A DNA stretch of 64,000 nt from Allomuricauda sp. F6463D (GTDB lineage: Bacteria > Bacteroidota > Bacteroidia > Flavobacteriales > Flavobacteriaceae), in assembly GCF_023015965.1 (NCBI RefSeq), contig NZ_JALKAN010000002.1:806001-870000 (forward strand), given 5' to 3'. The position numbers and the translations under genes are program-made. The notes beneath the pieces are model-generated. The model was not told the DNA's origin. It searched no databases and saw nothing but the letters and a program-made list of their open reading frames with translations. Below are positions 30,104 through 39,268 of this stretch, piece after piece. Every line of letters begins with the position of its first letter. Positions within the stretch are counted from its first letter, which is position 1.

Positions 30104-31093
30104 TTATTCTACTTTTGGCACTTTTCCCTGTTCGTTCAAAATCCCTTCCATTTTTAAATGGGTTATCACTGGCTTCTTTTCCATACGAACCAAACTCACA
30201 TGATCAAAAGCCATGGAATCTTGCGGATTTTGACTACCACCTGTAGTGCCTAAAATGGTGTAGCTATGTCCTTTTCGCATGTGATTGGAAAAGGAGTGAA
30301 AATGCCCATTGATCACGGTGTATTCCCTGTCGGCCAATACCTCCTCCAGGGGTTCAAGGCCTTTTTCGTCTATTCGCATCCAAAGAGGTTTGTGCATGAG
30401 CACGAACGTCCATTTCACATCCGGATAGGCTTTAAGTACTTTTGTAAAATAATCTAATTGAACTTGACCCATGCCTCCAACACTGCGTTCGAGCATATTG
30501 TAGTATTCAGATTCTTCATAGACACCATCAATCTCACCGTTGATTATTTTTAAGGCTTTGGCTCTGGCCTTATAGATTTCTATCATACGTTCTTCTTCAT
30601 AATCCTCGGAATCCATCATCAAAAACAAAACATTTTCATATACAAAATGATAATAGCGAGGACCAAAACGGTTTTTCCAGAATTCCCTCATGGTTGGATT
30701 GGTAAGGTCGTGGTTGCCACCCAAATGAAAGAAGGGCATGTTCAATTTGGAGGTTCGGTCGTCAAACGAGTTCCATTCTTTTTCCAGTTGGGCGAAATCT
30801 TCGGTCCCACCATCAATCAAATCCCCTACGCTGACCACAAAAGTGGGGTCGAGCATATTCAATTGTTCAATGGCTGTGGTATAAACCCCTTCTCTTTCCC
30901 CACCGGTGAGGTCCGAGATGATGGCAAAGGTAAAGTCCTCCTCAGCAGTTTCAAACGTTTCGCTGGTCCAAGGTTTAGGCCCTGTGCTTACATCATGAAT
31001 AAACTTTGGAGTTTCTTTTTCAACGGGTTCTACGTTTTGCTTACATCCAATTAAACCCAATAAGCCTAGGAAAAGGAGAAGGTTGGTTTTCAT
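30104..31093 (-). CDS. Metallophosphoesterase lipoprotein (calcineurin-like)
   Basis: A 329-aa lipoprotein (MKTNLLLFLGLLGLIGC, lipid Cys17) with a calcineurin-like phosphoesterase domain. The metal-site blocks are visible: ISDLTGG, SVGDLIDGG, GGNHDLTNP, LMHKPLW and NGHFHSF. The first block lacks the usual DxH (it reads DLT), so metal occupancy at site 1 may differ. Substrate is unknown; it could be a phosphodiester, nucleotide or sugar phosphate. The gene begins 5 nt after the stop of the M20 amidohydrolase gene, indicating an operon with it and probably with the M28 gene downstream. Confidence 0.87.
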   Translation of the reverse strand: MKTNLLLFLGLLGLIGCKQNVEPVEKETPKFIHDVSTGPKPWTSETFETAEEDFTFAIISDLTGGEREGVYTTAIEQLNMLDPTFVVSVGDLIDGGTEDFAQLEKEWNSFDDRTSKLNMPFFHLGGNHDLTNPTMREFWKNRFGPRYYHFVYENVLFLMMDSEDYEEERMIEIYKARAKALKIINGEIDGVYEESEYYNMLERSVGGMGQVQLDYFTKVLKAYPDVKWTFVLMHKPLWMRIDEKGLEPLEEVLADREYTVINGHFHSFSNHMRKGHSYTILGTTGGSQNPQDSMAFDHVSLVRMEKKPVITHLKMEGILNEQGKVPKVE

Positions 31094-31098
31094 TGTTG

Positions 31099-32526
31099 TT
31101 AGTTTTTTCTATAGTCCAAGGCAGGTTTTCTATCGCCCAATAAAGCTTCATATGTAAAATTTGGACCTCTTCCTTTATTAAAATCTTCTTTTACTGCATC
31201 CAAAAGTTTTGGGTTTTTGAACAAGTCCATAGCGGATAAGGCTATGGTTTTTGCTGCTACCATCATTCCTTTATAACCAATATCGGTTCCACCAGCGGCA
31301 ACTGCTTGCCAACTATGTGCGGGTGTTCCAGGAACCCAAGTAGCAGTGTTTACGGCTGCAGTGGGAGCATTCCAGCTTACATCGCCTGTATCAGCGGAAG
31401 CCTTACCATAAGTGAATTCCATTGGTTGAATTTCAGCAGCACTGGAAATGGGTTTGGGCGCTCCCAAAGTTTTTTGGATTTCTTTGGCAAATTCAATGTC
31501 TTCCGGAGTGTATTCTACACCACCAACAAGGGTCATATTATCATGCATTATTTTGGAAAGAGATTCGTTTGGCAATTTTTCGTAGGTTCCGCCAATGATT
31601 TCATAAGTCATTTCGGTTTCTGTTCCTATGGCCGCTCCTTCGGCCGCTTTTACCACTCTGTCCCACACAGCCTTTACCTCTTTTCGGTTGGAATGACGAA
31701 TTACATAATATACTTCAGCTTCTTTAGGAACAATGTTAGGAGCGTCTCCACCTTTAGTGATCACATAATGAATACGTGTTGATTCTGTGGTATGCTCGCG
31801 CAACATGTTTACCAAATCGTTCATTCCTTCCACACCATCTAACGCAGAACGTCCAAGTTCCGGAGCCATAGCGGCATGGGAAGATTTTCCTATAAATCGA
31901 AATTTACCTGAAATCGTGGCTAGGTTAGTGCTGGGATTAGAAGCATTTTTATCTCCTGCATGCCAAGAAACAATGGCATCTATATCATCAAAAAGCCCAG
32001 CTCGGACCATGTAGACTTTTCCGGAACCGCCTTCTTCCGCAGGAGTTCCATAAAAACGAATGGTGCCCGATTTACCAGATTCTTTTAGATAATTTTTTGC
32101 AGCGATGGCCGCCGCCATGGAGCCTGTTCCAAACAGATGGTGTCCACAAGCTTGACCATGACCCCCGACAAGCCTTGCTTTTCTATAAGGGACAGCTTCT
32201 TGCGACATTCCTGGGAGTGCATCGAATTCACCAAGTACACCAATAACGGGGCTTCCAGAACCATAAGTAGCCGTAAAAGCGGTTGGGATTTCAGCCACAC
32301 CTTTTTCAATAGTGAAACCCTCTTTTTCAAGTTCTTTTTGAAGTAAGGCCGAGCTATTTACTTCCAAATAGCCAAGTTCAGGATTATTCCAAAGCTCTTG
32401 AGCAATTTCCTTATAATAATCATTTTTGGCATCTAGGTCGGCAATGATTTTTTTCTTGTCTTTTTGGCCGAAGACCGTCGAAGAAATTAAAACAACGGCA
32501 ATACTTAACAATATCGTTTTTTTCAT
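31099..32526 (-). CDS. Exported M20D amidohydrolase (AbgB-like)
   Basis: A 475-aa protein with a signal peptide (1-20, VVLISSTVFGQ) and a dinuclear-metal M20 peptidase fold with an inserted dimerisation domain (about 200-310). The GHGQACGHHLFG motif carries the Cys/His metal ligands typical of the M20D branch (AbgB, HipO, IAA-amino-acid hydrolases). EEGGSGK and VSWHAGD supply further ligands. Family members hydrolyse N-acyl amino acids or p-aminobenzoyl-glutamate; the substrate here is unknown. A -7 element TATCTTTG lies upstream on this strand (32587-32594). It heads an operon with the metallophosphoesterase gene 5 nt downstream. Confidence 0.9.
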   Translation of the reverse strand: MKKTILLSIAVVLISSTVFGQKDKKKIIADLDAKNDYYKEIAQELWNNPELGYLEVNSSALLQKELEKEGFTIEKGVAEIPTAFTATYGSGSPVIGVLGEFDALPGMSQEAVPYRKARLVGGHGQACGHHLFGTGSMAAAIAAKNYLKESGKSGTIRFYGTPAEEGGSGKVYMVRAGLFDDIDAIVSWHAGDKNASNPSTNLATISGKFRFIGKSSHAAMAPELGRSALDGVEGMNDLVNMLREHTTESTRIHYVITKGGDAPNIVPKEAEVYYVIRHSNRKEVKAVWDRVVKAAEGAAIGTETEMTYEIIGGTYEKLPNESLSKIMHDNMTLVGGVEYTPEDIEFAKEIQKTLGAPKPISSAAEIQPMEFTYGKASADTGDVSWNAPTAAVNTATWVPGTPAHSWQAVAAGGTDIGYKGMMVAAKTIALSAMDLFKNPKLLDAVKEDFNKGRGPNFTYEALLGDRKPALDYRKN

Positions 32527-32586
32527 TTTAGAGGTTGGTATTGGTTATTACAATCGTAACTGCCACTGACTTAATGGCAATTCACT

Positions 32587-32594
32587 CAAAGATA
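32587..32594 (-). promoter_or_regulatory. -7 element for the M20 operon
   Basis: On the minus strand the bases read TATCTTTG, an exact TAnnTTTG match, about 60 nt upstream of the start codon. Between it and the gene lies an inverted repeat TGCCA-N9-TGGCA (32561-32579). Confidence 0.5.
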
Positions 32595-32662
32595 GCACTT
32601 AAACTCAAAATGCTAACTGAAGTGCTAAAACCTGTACGGATTTAGAAAAAACAGACTTATAA

Positions 32663-33145
32663 TTACTTTTCCTTGATTGGAATCCAAAACTCTTCCTCGG
32701 ATTCAGGATGCTCTCCTTTATATTTGGCTCCCATTAGTGCAAAATAGGGTCTCTTGTCCATATTAAACCCCGAATTGGGAAGCCAATCAGCATAAATATA
32801 CCTGAACATATCCATGGCTTCACTTGGTTTTCCTTTATAATGAAAAACGGCATATGTGCCCGAGGGGATGGTTAAGGTATCCATGCCCTCGGGTACGTTA
32901 TTATAATCCGACACTGTAATGGCGGCCCATTTTTCAAATACTGCGGTAGGCTGAAAATTTTGAAAAAAATGAGTTTTCGGATAAATCTCGACCGAATACA
33001 AATCACTGCCAATAGCATTCTTTATTTCAGCTTTTCGTGGAGAAAAGCTGCGCCAAAGCTCCACGGTTTTATCGTTGGCGAAAGAAGTGTTCAATTTTTT
33101 ACCGATCAATTTGGTGATGGGCAATGTTTCTATTCTTGGCACCAT
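32663..33145 (-). CDS. GyrI-like small-molecule-binding domain protein
   Basis: A 160-aa stand-alone GyrI-like/AraC effector-binding domain: IETLPITKLIGKK opening, the WAAITVSDYNNVPEGMDTL centre with the TIPSGTYAVFHYKG strand, and the WLPNSGF and FWIPI ends typical of the family. No DNA-binding domain is present. Such proteins bind or hydrolyse hydrophobic small molecules (Rob/BmrR effector fold, SbmC gyrase inhibitor). The gene starts 6 nt after the stop of the TonB receptor and is the last of the isochorismatase-TonB-GyrI operon, so a role linked to the imported ligand is possible but unproven. Confidence 0.85.
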   Translation of the reverse strand: MVPRIETLPITKLIGKKLNTSFANDKTVELWRSFSPRKAEIKNAIGSDLYSVEIYPKTHFFQNFQPTAVFEKWAAITVSDYNNVPEGMDTLTIPSGTYAVFHYKGKPSEAMDMFRYIYADWLPNSGFNMDKRPYFALMGAKYKGEHPESEEEFWIPIKEK

Positions 33146-33151
33146 TTTTTG

Positions 33152-35224
33152 TTAAAATACATACGAAGCTCTTATCCCTGCAAAATAATTACGGCCATTT
33201 CCAGGATAATAATATCTGGGCTGTGCACCTCCAAACCCAACGGCATTGATCAATACAGATTGGGCATAATTGCTATCAAAAACATTATTGAGCCCTGCAT
33301 TGAGTCCTAAACTAATTTGTGGTGAAATTGAAGTTCGAAAAGCCAATTTGGCATGGAAAACATTAAAAGAATCACTGTTTAAGGAATTCGTGTCTGTTAA
33401 TGGGATTTCGTCAACAAACTGATGGGTTAAGTTCAATTGTAATCCATTTGCATGTTGAAAATCTATTCCTGAACTGAGTCGATGTTTTGGTACTCCTGTG
33501 AGTGGGTTGCCCGAATAATCATTGTCTCCGTCTGCGAAATCTACAAAACTATGGTCGTTAAGAGTATAACTGAGGTAGGGAGAAAAAGTAATGTTGTTTG
33601 ATAGTTTTTCTTGATATTGTAGGTCCATTTCCAAACCTTGATGACGGGTTTCCCCTGCGTTTCTCCCTATATATTGATCTTCTCCTACTCGTTGGGCAAC
33701 CAAAAGGTTTTCCACATTCATACGGTACAGTGCGATATTTGCCCTAAGTTTCTTTTCAAATAGAGACCAGGTGCTTCCCAGTTCAAAATTAGTTCCTTTT
33801 TCTTGAGAAATATCGGGGTTTATGATACCACCCGGAGTAAGTGTCTCTTCCAAACTTGGATTGGAAAAACCTCGGCTGACATTAGCATATAATTCTCCAT
33901 GTTTGAATTTATAATTAACACCCAAATTAGGTAGTAGAATGGCATCAAAATCCCTAACAGCCGACGCGTTGGCTGCACCTTGATTAAAAAGATCGTTAAA
34001 GTCATAATTGGTCTTGTTGAGGTTAAGGCCAAACTGAGCAGAAAATGAATCGGAAAACGAATAAGTCAATGTCCCAAAAAGGTTAAATTGTCTTCTAAAC
34101 TCTGTATTGTCACTTAGTTGTAAGCCTTGTAAGCTCCCATTGCCATTGTTATCTTCATAAAGATTTTCAAAAGTTCCCCAATGGTATTCATCTTTGTAGA
34201 GTTCGCCACCAAAGGTGAACTGCGTTTTATTCCAATTTCCCGAAAATTGACTTCGGAACCCAAACCCGTTGGTAAATTCATCCAAAATATCGAACGGTCT
34301 TGGTTCATAATGATCCAGATAAGCATAAAAAATGCTTGTGGTATTTTGGAGGTGCTCCGAAAATTGGTAAGTATGGGAGATACCGGTAAGGATATATTTG
34401 TTTGCTTCATATCCTTGTGATTCCAGCCAATTTGATGGAGCCCTAGTAGGATCCTCTTCAAAATCGGTCTGGTTGATGGTACTCGGAATATGTGCAGTAT
34501 AGTCTATATAATTCACTAAAAGTGCCAAGCTGCTTTTTTGCCCAGTTCGAAACTGGGTATTCAACAATAAACCATCTCGCTGAAACTGACTGTTCTGCCG
34601 ATAGCCATCTGTTTCTAAATGATTATAGCTCAAACTCATATTAAACCCGTCTTCAGAATGGGTAAATGTTAAATTGTCCTTTAACATGTTGTAAGAGCCT
34701 ATGGTAAACGAATTGATAAGTTGTGTCTTTTCTTGAACAGAAGCTTTAGTGTCCAACAAAATAGCACCTCCAAGATTGGAACCATACGCTGTGGCTTTTG
34801 GACCTTTAATGACTTCCACAGCACCCAAGTTTTCTAAATCATAGGCCTCGATAGTAGAAGAGCCTGTACCATTGGTAACGGGAATACCGTTAAAATACAT
34901 ACGAAGTTTATTGGTGCCGTAGGGTGTTCTGGCACCAATGCCACGAATAGTGATACGGTTGGTATTAATAGCTCCAGAAAGAATATATACCCCTGAAATT
35001 TGATTTATAGCAGATGGGATATCCGTAGGGTTGAACCGCTCAAAAGTTTGGGCCGATATTTTTGATGATGTGGTGATTCCAGTTGCTTTTTTAGGAATTG
35101 CGTCTTGGGTTAAAATAATCTCATCCAACTGTGTAATGGAATCATTAGGCGTGTCCTGTGCCAACATATGAAGTGTCGGAACAAGCATGAGAAAAAATGG
35201 GAGTCCTTTTAATTTTAAGTTCAT
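33152..35224 (-). CDS. TonB-dependent receptor (siderophore/metal-type)
   Basis: Outer-membrane receptor of 690 aa without the carboxypeptidase-like domain. Signal peptide 1-22 (LVPTLHMLAQ), a TonB-box-like segment near LDEIILTQ, a plug domain (about 45-160, ITIRGIGARTPYGTNKLRM with VEVIKGPKATAYGSNLGG), then a barrel ending in ASYVF. The short form and plug resemble ferric-siderophore or FecA-like receptors. The start ATG overlaps the upstream isochorismatase-family stop (ATGA), so the two are translationally coupled. The coupled hydrolase suggests that the imported compound, or its product, is acted on in the cell. Confidence 0.93.
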   Translation of the reverse strand: MNLKLKGLPFFLMLVPTLHMLAQDTPNDSITQLDEIILTQDAIPKKATGITTSSKISAQTFERFNPTDIPSAINQISGVYILSGAINTNRITIRGIGARTPYGTNKLRMYFNGIPVTNGTGSSTIEAYDLENLGAVEVIKGPKATAYGSNLGGAILLDTKASVQEKTQLINSFTIGSYNMLKDNLTFTHSEDGFNMSLSYNHLETDGYRQNSQFQRDGLLLNTQFRTGQKSSLALLVNYIDYTAHIPSTINQTDFEEDPTRAPSNWLESQGYEANKYILTGISHTYQFSEHLQNTTSIFYAYLDHYEPRPFDILDEFTNGFGFRSQFSGNWNKTQFTFGGELYKDEYHWGTFENLYEDNNGNGSLQGLQLSDNTEFRRQFNLFGTLTYSFSDSFSAQFGLNLNKTNYDFNDLFNQGAANASAVRDFDAILLPNLGVNYKFKHGELYANVSRGFSNPSLEETLTPGGIINPDISQEKGTNFELGSTWSLFEKKLRANIALYRMNVENLLVAQRVGEDQYIGRNAGETRHQGLEMDLQYQEKLSNNITFSPYLSYTLNDHSFVDFADGDNDYSGNPLTGVPKHRLSSGIDFQHANGLQLNLTHQFVDEIPLTDTNSLNSDSFNVFHAKLAFRTSISPQISLGLNAGLNNVFDSNYAQSVLINAVGFGGAQPRYYYPGNGRNYFAGIRASYVF

Positions 35225-35784
35225 TTAAATAATTTTTCTAGTGTATTTACTATTGTTTCGGTGTTCTTGATTGTTGCAAATTCATTTTTTAAAATTCCTA
35301 ATTCCGCATGAAAAATAATTTCGGAACCATAGTTATTGCCATCATGCCCAATTTTGTCAAATGCAGCAGTGGCATCAGAAACCAGAACCACATTGAAGCC
35401 CAAATTCGAAGCCATACGAACCGATGTGGAAATACAATGTTCAATGGTGAGTCCGGCAATCACTAGGTTGGAAATTTCCCGAGTTTTCAATTGGAACTCT
35501 AAATCGGTTCCAATAAAAGCACTATTCACCGTTTTTTCAAACACTGGTTCGTTGATCATGGGTTGCACCGCTGGGTGGAATTTGTTTCCCATTTTACTGG
35601 GATGTAATGGAGAGCTTACATTTGTGGAATTATGCTTTACGTGGAAAATGGGCAATTGTTTTTTTCTGAAATGATTCAATAACCTGCCACAATTTTTTTC
35701 TGCCTCTGGATTGTTTCGTTCTGTACCAAAATATCCCAATTCTTGTAGTCCACGTTGGACGTCGATTAAAACAAGTGAGGTCAT
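35221..35784 (-). CDS. Isochorismatase-family cysteine hydrolase
   Basis: A 187-aa cysteine hydrolase of the isochorismatase/nicotinamidase superfamily. The catalytic triad is visible as Asp8 (LVLIDVQRGL), Lys84 (VFEKTVNSAF) and Cys117 (AGLTIEHCISTS); the GLTIEHC loop suits the nicotinamidase-like YcaC branch. It lacks a signal peptide. The family includes isochorismate, nicotinamide and carbamoyl hydrolases, so the substrate is open. Its stop overlaps the TonB receptor start, and a GyrI-like gene follows, making a three-gene operon. No siderophore biosynthesis gene is near, so an enterobactin-type role is not supported. Confidence 0.9.
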   Translation of the reverse strand: MTSLVLIDVQRGLQELGYFGTERNNPEAEKNCGRLLNHFRKKQLPIFHVKHNSTNVSSPLHPSKMGNKFHPAVQPMINEPVFEKTVNSAFIGTDLEFQLKTREISNLVIAGLTIEHCISTSVRMASNLGFNVVLVSDATAAFDKIGHDGNNYGSEIIFHAELGILKNEFATIKNTETIVNTLEKLFK

Positions 35785-35894
35785 GCAGGGAAATTTTCTA
35801 TAAAATTAAGGGAAAATATTAAGAAAAAACCTCAGAATCTTTTCATTAATTGATGTATTGGCAAATTCAATTTTAACGAGCCAGCCACAATGGC

Positions 35895-35902
35895 TATTTT
35901 TG
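35895..35902 (+). promoter_or_regulatory. -7 element TATTTTTG for xthA
   Basis: Exact TAnnTTTG match ending 15 nt before the xthA ATG, implying a very short leader. Confidence 0.5.
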
Positions 35903-35917
35903 GACAAATTTGAACAC

Positions 35918-36682
35918 ATGAAGATTGTATCCTATAACGTAAACGGAATTAGGGCTGCCTTAAAAAAAGGTTTTGTTGAATGGTTGGAATCTGTAAGCCC
36001 CGACGTAGTATGCTTGCAAGAAACCAAGGCAATGGAAGAGCAAGTGGATACTTCGGTTTTTGAAGAAGCTGGGTATTCACACCACTATTGGTTCAGTGCC
36101 CAGAAAAAAGGATACAGTGGTGTAGCGTTACTTTGTAAAAAAGAGCCCGACCATGTGGAATTTGGTACAGGAATAGATTATATGGACCATGAAGGCAGAA
36201 ATATTCGTGCCGATTTTGGTGATCTCTCCGTTATGAGCATGTACTTGCCTTCCGGAACCAATTTGGATCGTTTGGATTTTAAGTTGACCTATATGGCAGA
36301 TTTTCAAAAGTATGCCGATGAACTGCGTAAGGAGCATCCTAACTTAGTTGTATTGGGTGATTACAATATTTGTCATGAGGCCATCGATATCCACGACCCT
36401 GTCCGAAACAAGAATGTGTCGGGGTTCTTGCCCGTGGAGCGAGAATGGATAGGTAATTTTATGAAGAGTGGTTTTATTGATAGCTTTAGACATTTCAACA
36501 AAGAGCCCGATAATTATACATGGTGGAGTTATCGAGCCAATGCGCGGGCCAACAATAAAGGATGGCGTTTGGATTATGGCATGGTGGCAGATCCCTTGCA
36601 GGATAGACTCAAGCGTTCGGTAATTCTGTCCGATGCCAAACATAGTGACCATTGCCCAATATTGTTAGAGATTGAAAAATAA
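35918..36682 (+). CDS. xthA: Exodeoxyribonuclease III
   Basis: AP endonuclease and 3'-5' exonuclease of base-excision repair. The ATG at 35918 was chosen: it gives the classic MKIVSYNVNGIRAA start and a 254-aa protein, while the upstream frame from 35858 overlaps the promoter. Catalytic residues are visible: Asn7, Glu35 (LQETK), the LVVLGDYNICHEAIDI loop (Asp, Asn), and the C-terminal SDHCPI (Asp-His). It is divergent from the isochorismatase gene and followed 59 nt later by an aldo/keto reductase gene. Confidence 0.96.
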   Translation: MKIVSYNVNGIRAALKKGFVEWLESVSPDVVCLQETKAMEEQVDTSVFEEAGYSHHYWFSAQKKGYSGVALLCKKEPDHVEFGTGIDYMDHEGRNIRADFGDLSVMSMYLPSGTNLDRLDFKLTYMADFQKYADELRKEHPNLVVLGDYNICHEAIDIHDPVRNKNVSGFLPVEREWIGNFMKSGFIDSFRHFNKEPDNYTWWSYRANARANNKGWRLDYGMVADPLQDRLKRSVILSDAKHSDHCPILLEIEK

Positions 36683-36714
36683 CAATGACATAAAAACCGA
36701 TGTTTTTGATTCTG

Positions 36715-36722
36715 TACCTTTG
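36715..36722 (+). promoter_or_regulatory. -7 element TACCTTTG for the aldo/keto reductase
   Basis: Exact TAnnTTTG match 19 nt before the ATG at 36742. Confidence 0.5.
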
Positions 36723-36741
36723 ACGGTCTTAAACCATATTG

Positions 36742-37782
36742 ATGAAATATACCAGAATTCCACAGACCGATATTCGGATCAGTAAAATATGTTTGGGTAC
36801 CATGACCTGGGGCCGCCAGAATAATGAAGATGAGGCTCATGAACAAATGGACTATGCTTTAGATCAAGGTGTAAACTTTTTTGATACAGCTGAATTGTAC
36901 CCAGTCCCTGCCAAGAAAGAACTGTATGCCGTAACAGAGGAGCTTATTGGAAACTGGTTCAGAAAAACAGGAAATCGCGACAAAGTAGTGCTGGCCTCGA
37001 AAATAGCTGGGCCAGGACAGGTTGCCAGCCATATTCGAAATACCGGATTCAGTAAAAATGCTATAATAAATGCGGTGGAGGCTAGCTTAAAGCGCCTACA
37101 GACAGATTATATTGATCTATACCAACTCCATTGGCCAGAACGGAATACGAACTATTTTGGACAACGTGGTTACAATGCACATGCGGTTGATGTTTGGGAT
37201 GATAATATCCACCAAGTTCTGGAAACCCTTCGCGATTTGATTGCCGAGGGCAAGATCCGTCATATTGGATTGTCCAATGAGACGCCATGGGGGACCATGC
37301 GCTATCTGGAAGAAAGCAAAGTGCACCAATCACTTCCTCGTATGCGCACTATCCAAAACCCATATAACCTTTTAAATAGATTGTTTGAGATAGGCCTTTC
37401 TGAGATTTCCATGCGGGAACAGATAGGGTTAATGGCTTATTCACCGCTTGGTTTTGGTGTGTTGAGCGGCAAATATTTGACTGAAATACCCCCAAGAAAG
37501 GCAAGGATGTCATTATTTCCCAATTATAATAGATATAGTGGTGATACGGCTGTCGAAGCCACGGAAAAGTATGCCCAATTAGCAAAAGAACATGACCTTG
37601 ATATTGCGCAAATGGCCTTAGCTTTTGTAAATACGAGACCTTTTTTGACCAGTAACATTATTGGTGCAACAACAATGGAACAGCTTAAGGATAATATTGG
37701 CAGTATCCGTATTGAACTATCCGATGAGGTCTTGGAAGGTATTGAGGAAGTTCACAAAGCTATTCCGAATCCAGCACCGTAA
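36742..37782 (+). CDS. Aldo/keto reductase, Tas-like
   Basis: NADPH-dependent oxidoreductase of 346 aa with the (beta/alpha)8 AKR fold, closest in look to the Tas/YghZ branch. Visible are TRIPQTDIRISKICLGTMTWG at the start (core only), the catalytic FFDTAELYP (Asp, Tyr), the LASKIAG lysine, the DLYQLHWPE histidine and the C-terminal cofactor loop IIGATTMEQLKDNI. Tas-type enzymes reduce small aldehydes; the physiological substrate is unknown. The TTG-ATG choice is settled in favour of ATG 36742. It ends 4 nt before the convergent radA. Confidence 0.92.
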   Translation: MKYTRIPQTDIRISKICLGTMTWGRQNNEDEAHEQMDYALDQGVNFFDTAELYPVPAKKELYAVTEELIGNWFRKTGNRDKVVLASKIAGPGQVASHIRNTGFSKNAIINAVEASLKRLQTDYIDLYQLHWPERNTNYFGQRGYNAHAVDVWDDNIHQVLETLRDLIAEGKIRHIGLSNETPWGTMRYLEESKVHQSLPRMRTIQNPYNLLNRLFEIGLSEISMREQIGLMAYSPLGFGVLSGKYLTEIPPRKARMSLFPNYNRYSGDTAVEATEKYAQLAKEHDLDIAQMALAFVNTRPFLTSNIIGATTMEQLKDNIGSIRIELSDEVLEGIEEVHKAIPNPAP

Positions 37783-37786
37783 AAAA

Positions 37787-39145
37787 TTAACCAAATAGAT
37801 GACCAACTACATCTTCAATTTTGGATACTTTTTGCACCTGTATCCCCGTTTGTTTTAAACTGATTTTGTTGCTTTTGGAGACGAAAATGGTGGAGAAGCC
37901 CAATTTTTCAGCCTCCAGAATGCGTTGACCCACTCGTTGTACTGGCCTTATTTCGCCGGAGAGTCCCACTTCGGCTGCAAAACAGGTCCCTTTTTCAATG
38001 GGTAGGTCCGCATTGCTGGATAAAATGGCGGCCATTACTGCCAAATCCGTAGCAGGGTCATCTACGGAGATTCCTCCGGTAATATTTAAAAAAACATCTT
38101 TTGCTGCCAATTTAAAACCAGCGCGCTTTTCTAAAACAGCTAAGAGCATGTTCAGTCGTTTAGCATTGAATCCAGTGGCAGAGCGCTGCGGAGTACCATA
38201 AACTGCCGTGCTCACCAACGCTTGAATTTCAATCAGTAAGGGGCGCATACCCTCAACGGTTGCTGCTATGGCCGTACCGCTCAGGTCTTCATCATTTTTG
38301 GAAATCAATACCTCGGATGGATTGTTCACTTCGCGAAGCCCACTTCCCAACATTTCATAAATGCCGAGTTCTGCCGTTGACCCAAAACGATTTTTAAGGG
38401 AGCGTAGAATACGGTATACATAGTTGCGATCACCTTCAAATTGCAGAACGGTGTCCACCATGTGCTCTAAAATTTTTGGTCCTGCAATGGTGCCGTCTTT
38501 GGTAATGTGTCCTACCAAAATAACCGGTGTGTGGCTCTCTTTAGCAAATTTGATGAGTTCGGCGGTGCTTTCACGTATTTGTGAAATGCTTCCGGCAGCA
38601 GATTCGATATAATCGGAGTGCAGGGTCTGAATGGAGTCTATGACTACCAAATCGGGCTCTATGGTGGATATTTGTTGAAATATGTTCTGTGTTTTGGTCT
38701 CGGTTAGGATGTAGCAATTCTCACTTTTGGGTTGAATACGGTCTGCTCGCATTTTAATTTGCCTTTGACTCTCCTCACCCGAAACATATAGAATCTTGTA
38801 GGGTAGTTTAAGTGCTATTTGAAGCAACAAGGTACTTTTTCCAATTCCGGGCTCACCACCCAACAGGGTCAGGGAACCTGGAACTAATCCACCACCCAAA
38901 ACACGGTTGAATTCTTGGTCTTTGGTATCCAGCCGAAGTTCCTGTTCTTGGGTAATCTCGGAAACTCGAAGTGGTTTGTTGGCCTGTTTGGCAACTTTAT
39001 CTGTCTTCCAACTTTTTTTGTCTTCTTTTTGAACTACTTCTTCTACAATTGTGTTCCACTCCTTGCAAGAGGTACATTGTCCAATCCACTTGGGGAATTG
39101 GGTTCCACAGTTCTGACAAAAAAATGCTGTTTTGGTCTTGGCCAT
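37787..39145 (-). CDS. radA: DNA repair protein RadA
   Basis: Branch-migration ATPase acting with RecA in recombinational repair. The 452-aa protein has the N-terminal C4 zinc finger (Cys10, 13, 24, 27), a RecA-like ATPase with Walker A GEPGIGKST (97-105) and Walker B-like LVVIDSIQTL, the signature KNRFGS, and a C-terminal Lon-like domain (ISVDDPATDLAVMAAILSS). The start gives the canonical FFCQNCGTQFPKW lead. It is convergent with the aldo/keto reductase gene and lies downstream of the panC-panD-flippase-esterase cluster with a 123-nt gap. Confidence 0.97.
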   Translation of the reverse strand: MAKTKTAFFCQNCGTQFPKWIGQCTSCKEWNTIVEEVVQKEDKKSWKTDKVAKQANKPLRVSEITQEQELRLDTKDQEFNRVLGGGLVPGSLTLLGGEPGIGKSTLLLQIALKLPYKILYVSGEESQRQIKMRADRIQPKSENCYILTETKTQNIFQQISTIEPDLVVIDSIQTLHSDYIESAAGSISQIRESTAELIKFAKESHTPVILVGHITKDGTIAGPKILEHMVDTVLQFEGDRNYVYRILRSLKNRFGSTAELGIYEMLGSGLREVNNPSEVLISKNDEDLSGTAIAATVEGMRPLLIEIQALVSTAVYGTPQRSATGFNAKRLNMLLAVLEKRAGFKLAAKDVFLNITGGISVDDPATDLAVMAAILSSNADLPIEKGTCFAAEVGLSGEIRPVQRVGQRILEAEKLGFSTIFVSKSNKISLKQTGIQVQKVSKIEDVVGHLFG

Positions 39146-39268
39146 TCCTTATTTTGGGTGAAGGCCTAAAGATATGGATTTAGATGAATGGATTTCCTGG
39201 AATGTTGGCTTTTTGGTCCATCATAATTTTTGAATGGCCTTCAATTTCATAACCAATCAGTTGAAATA

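Noticed and set aside
31306-31782. Plus-strand ORF (158 codons) antisense to the M20 gene
   Set aside because: Shadow frame; its residues mirror the conserved M20 motifs on the other strand.
35221-35784. Siderophore (isochorismate) biosynthesis
   Set aside because: A lone family member without entA, entC or NRPS genes; the superfamily has many other substrates.
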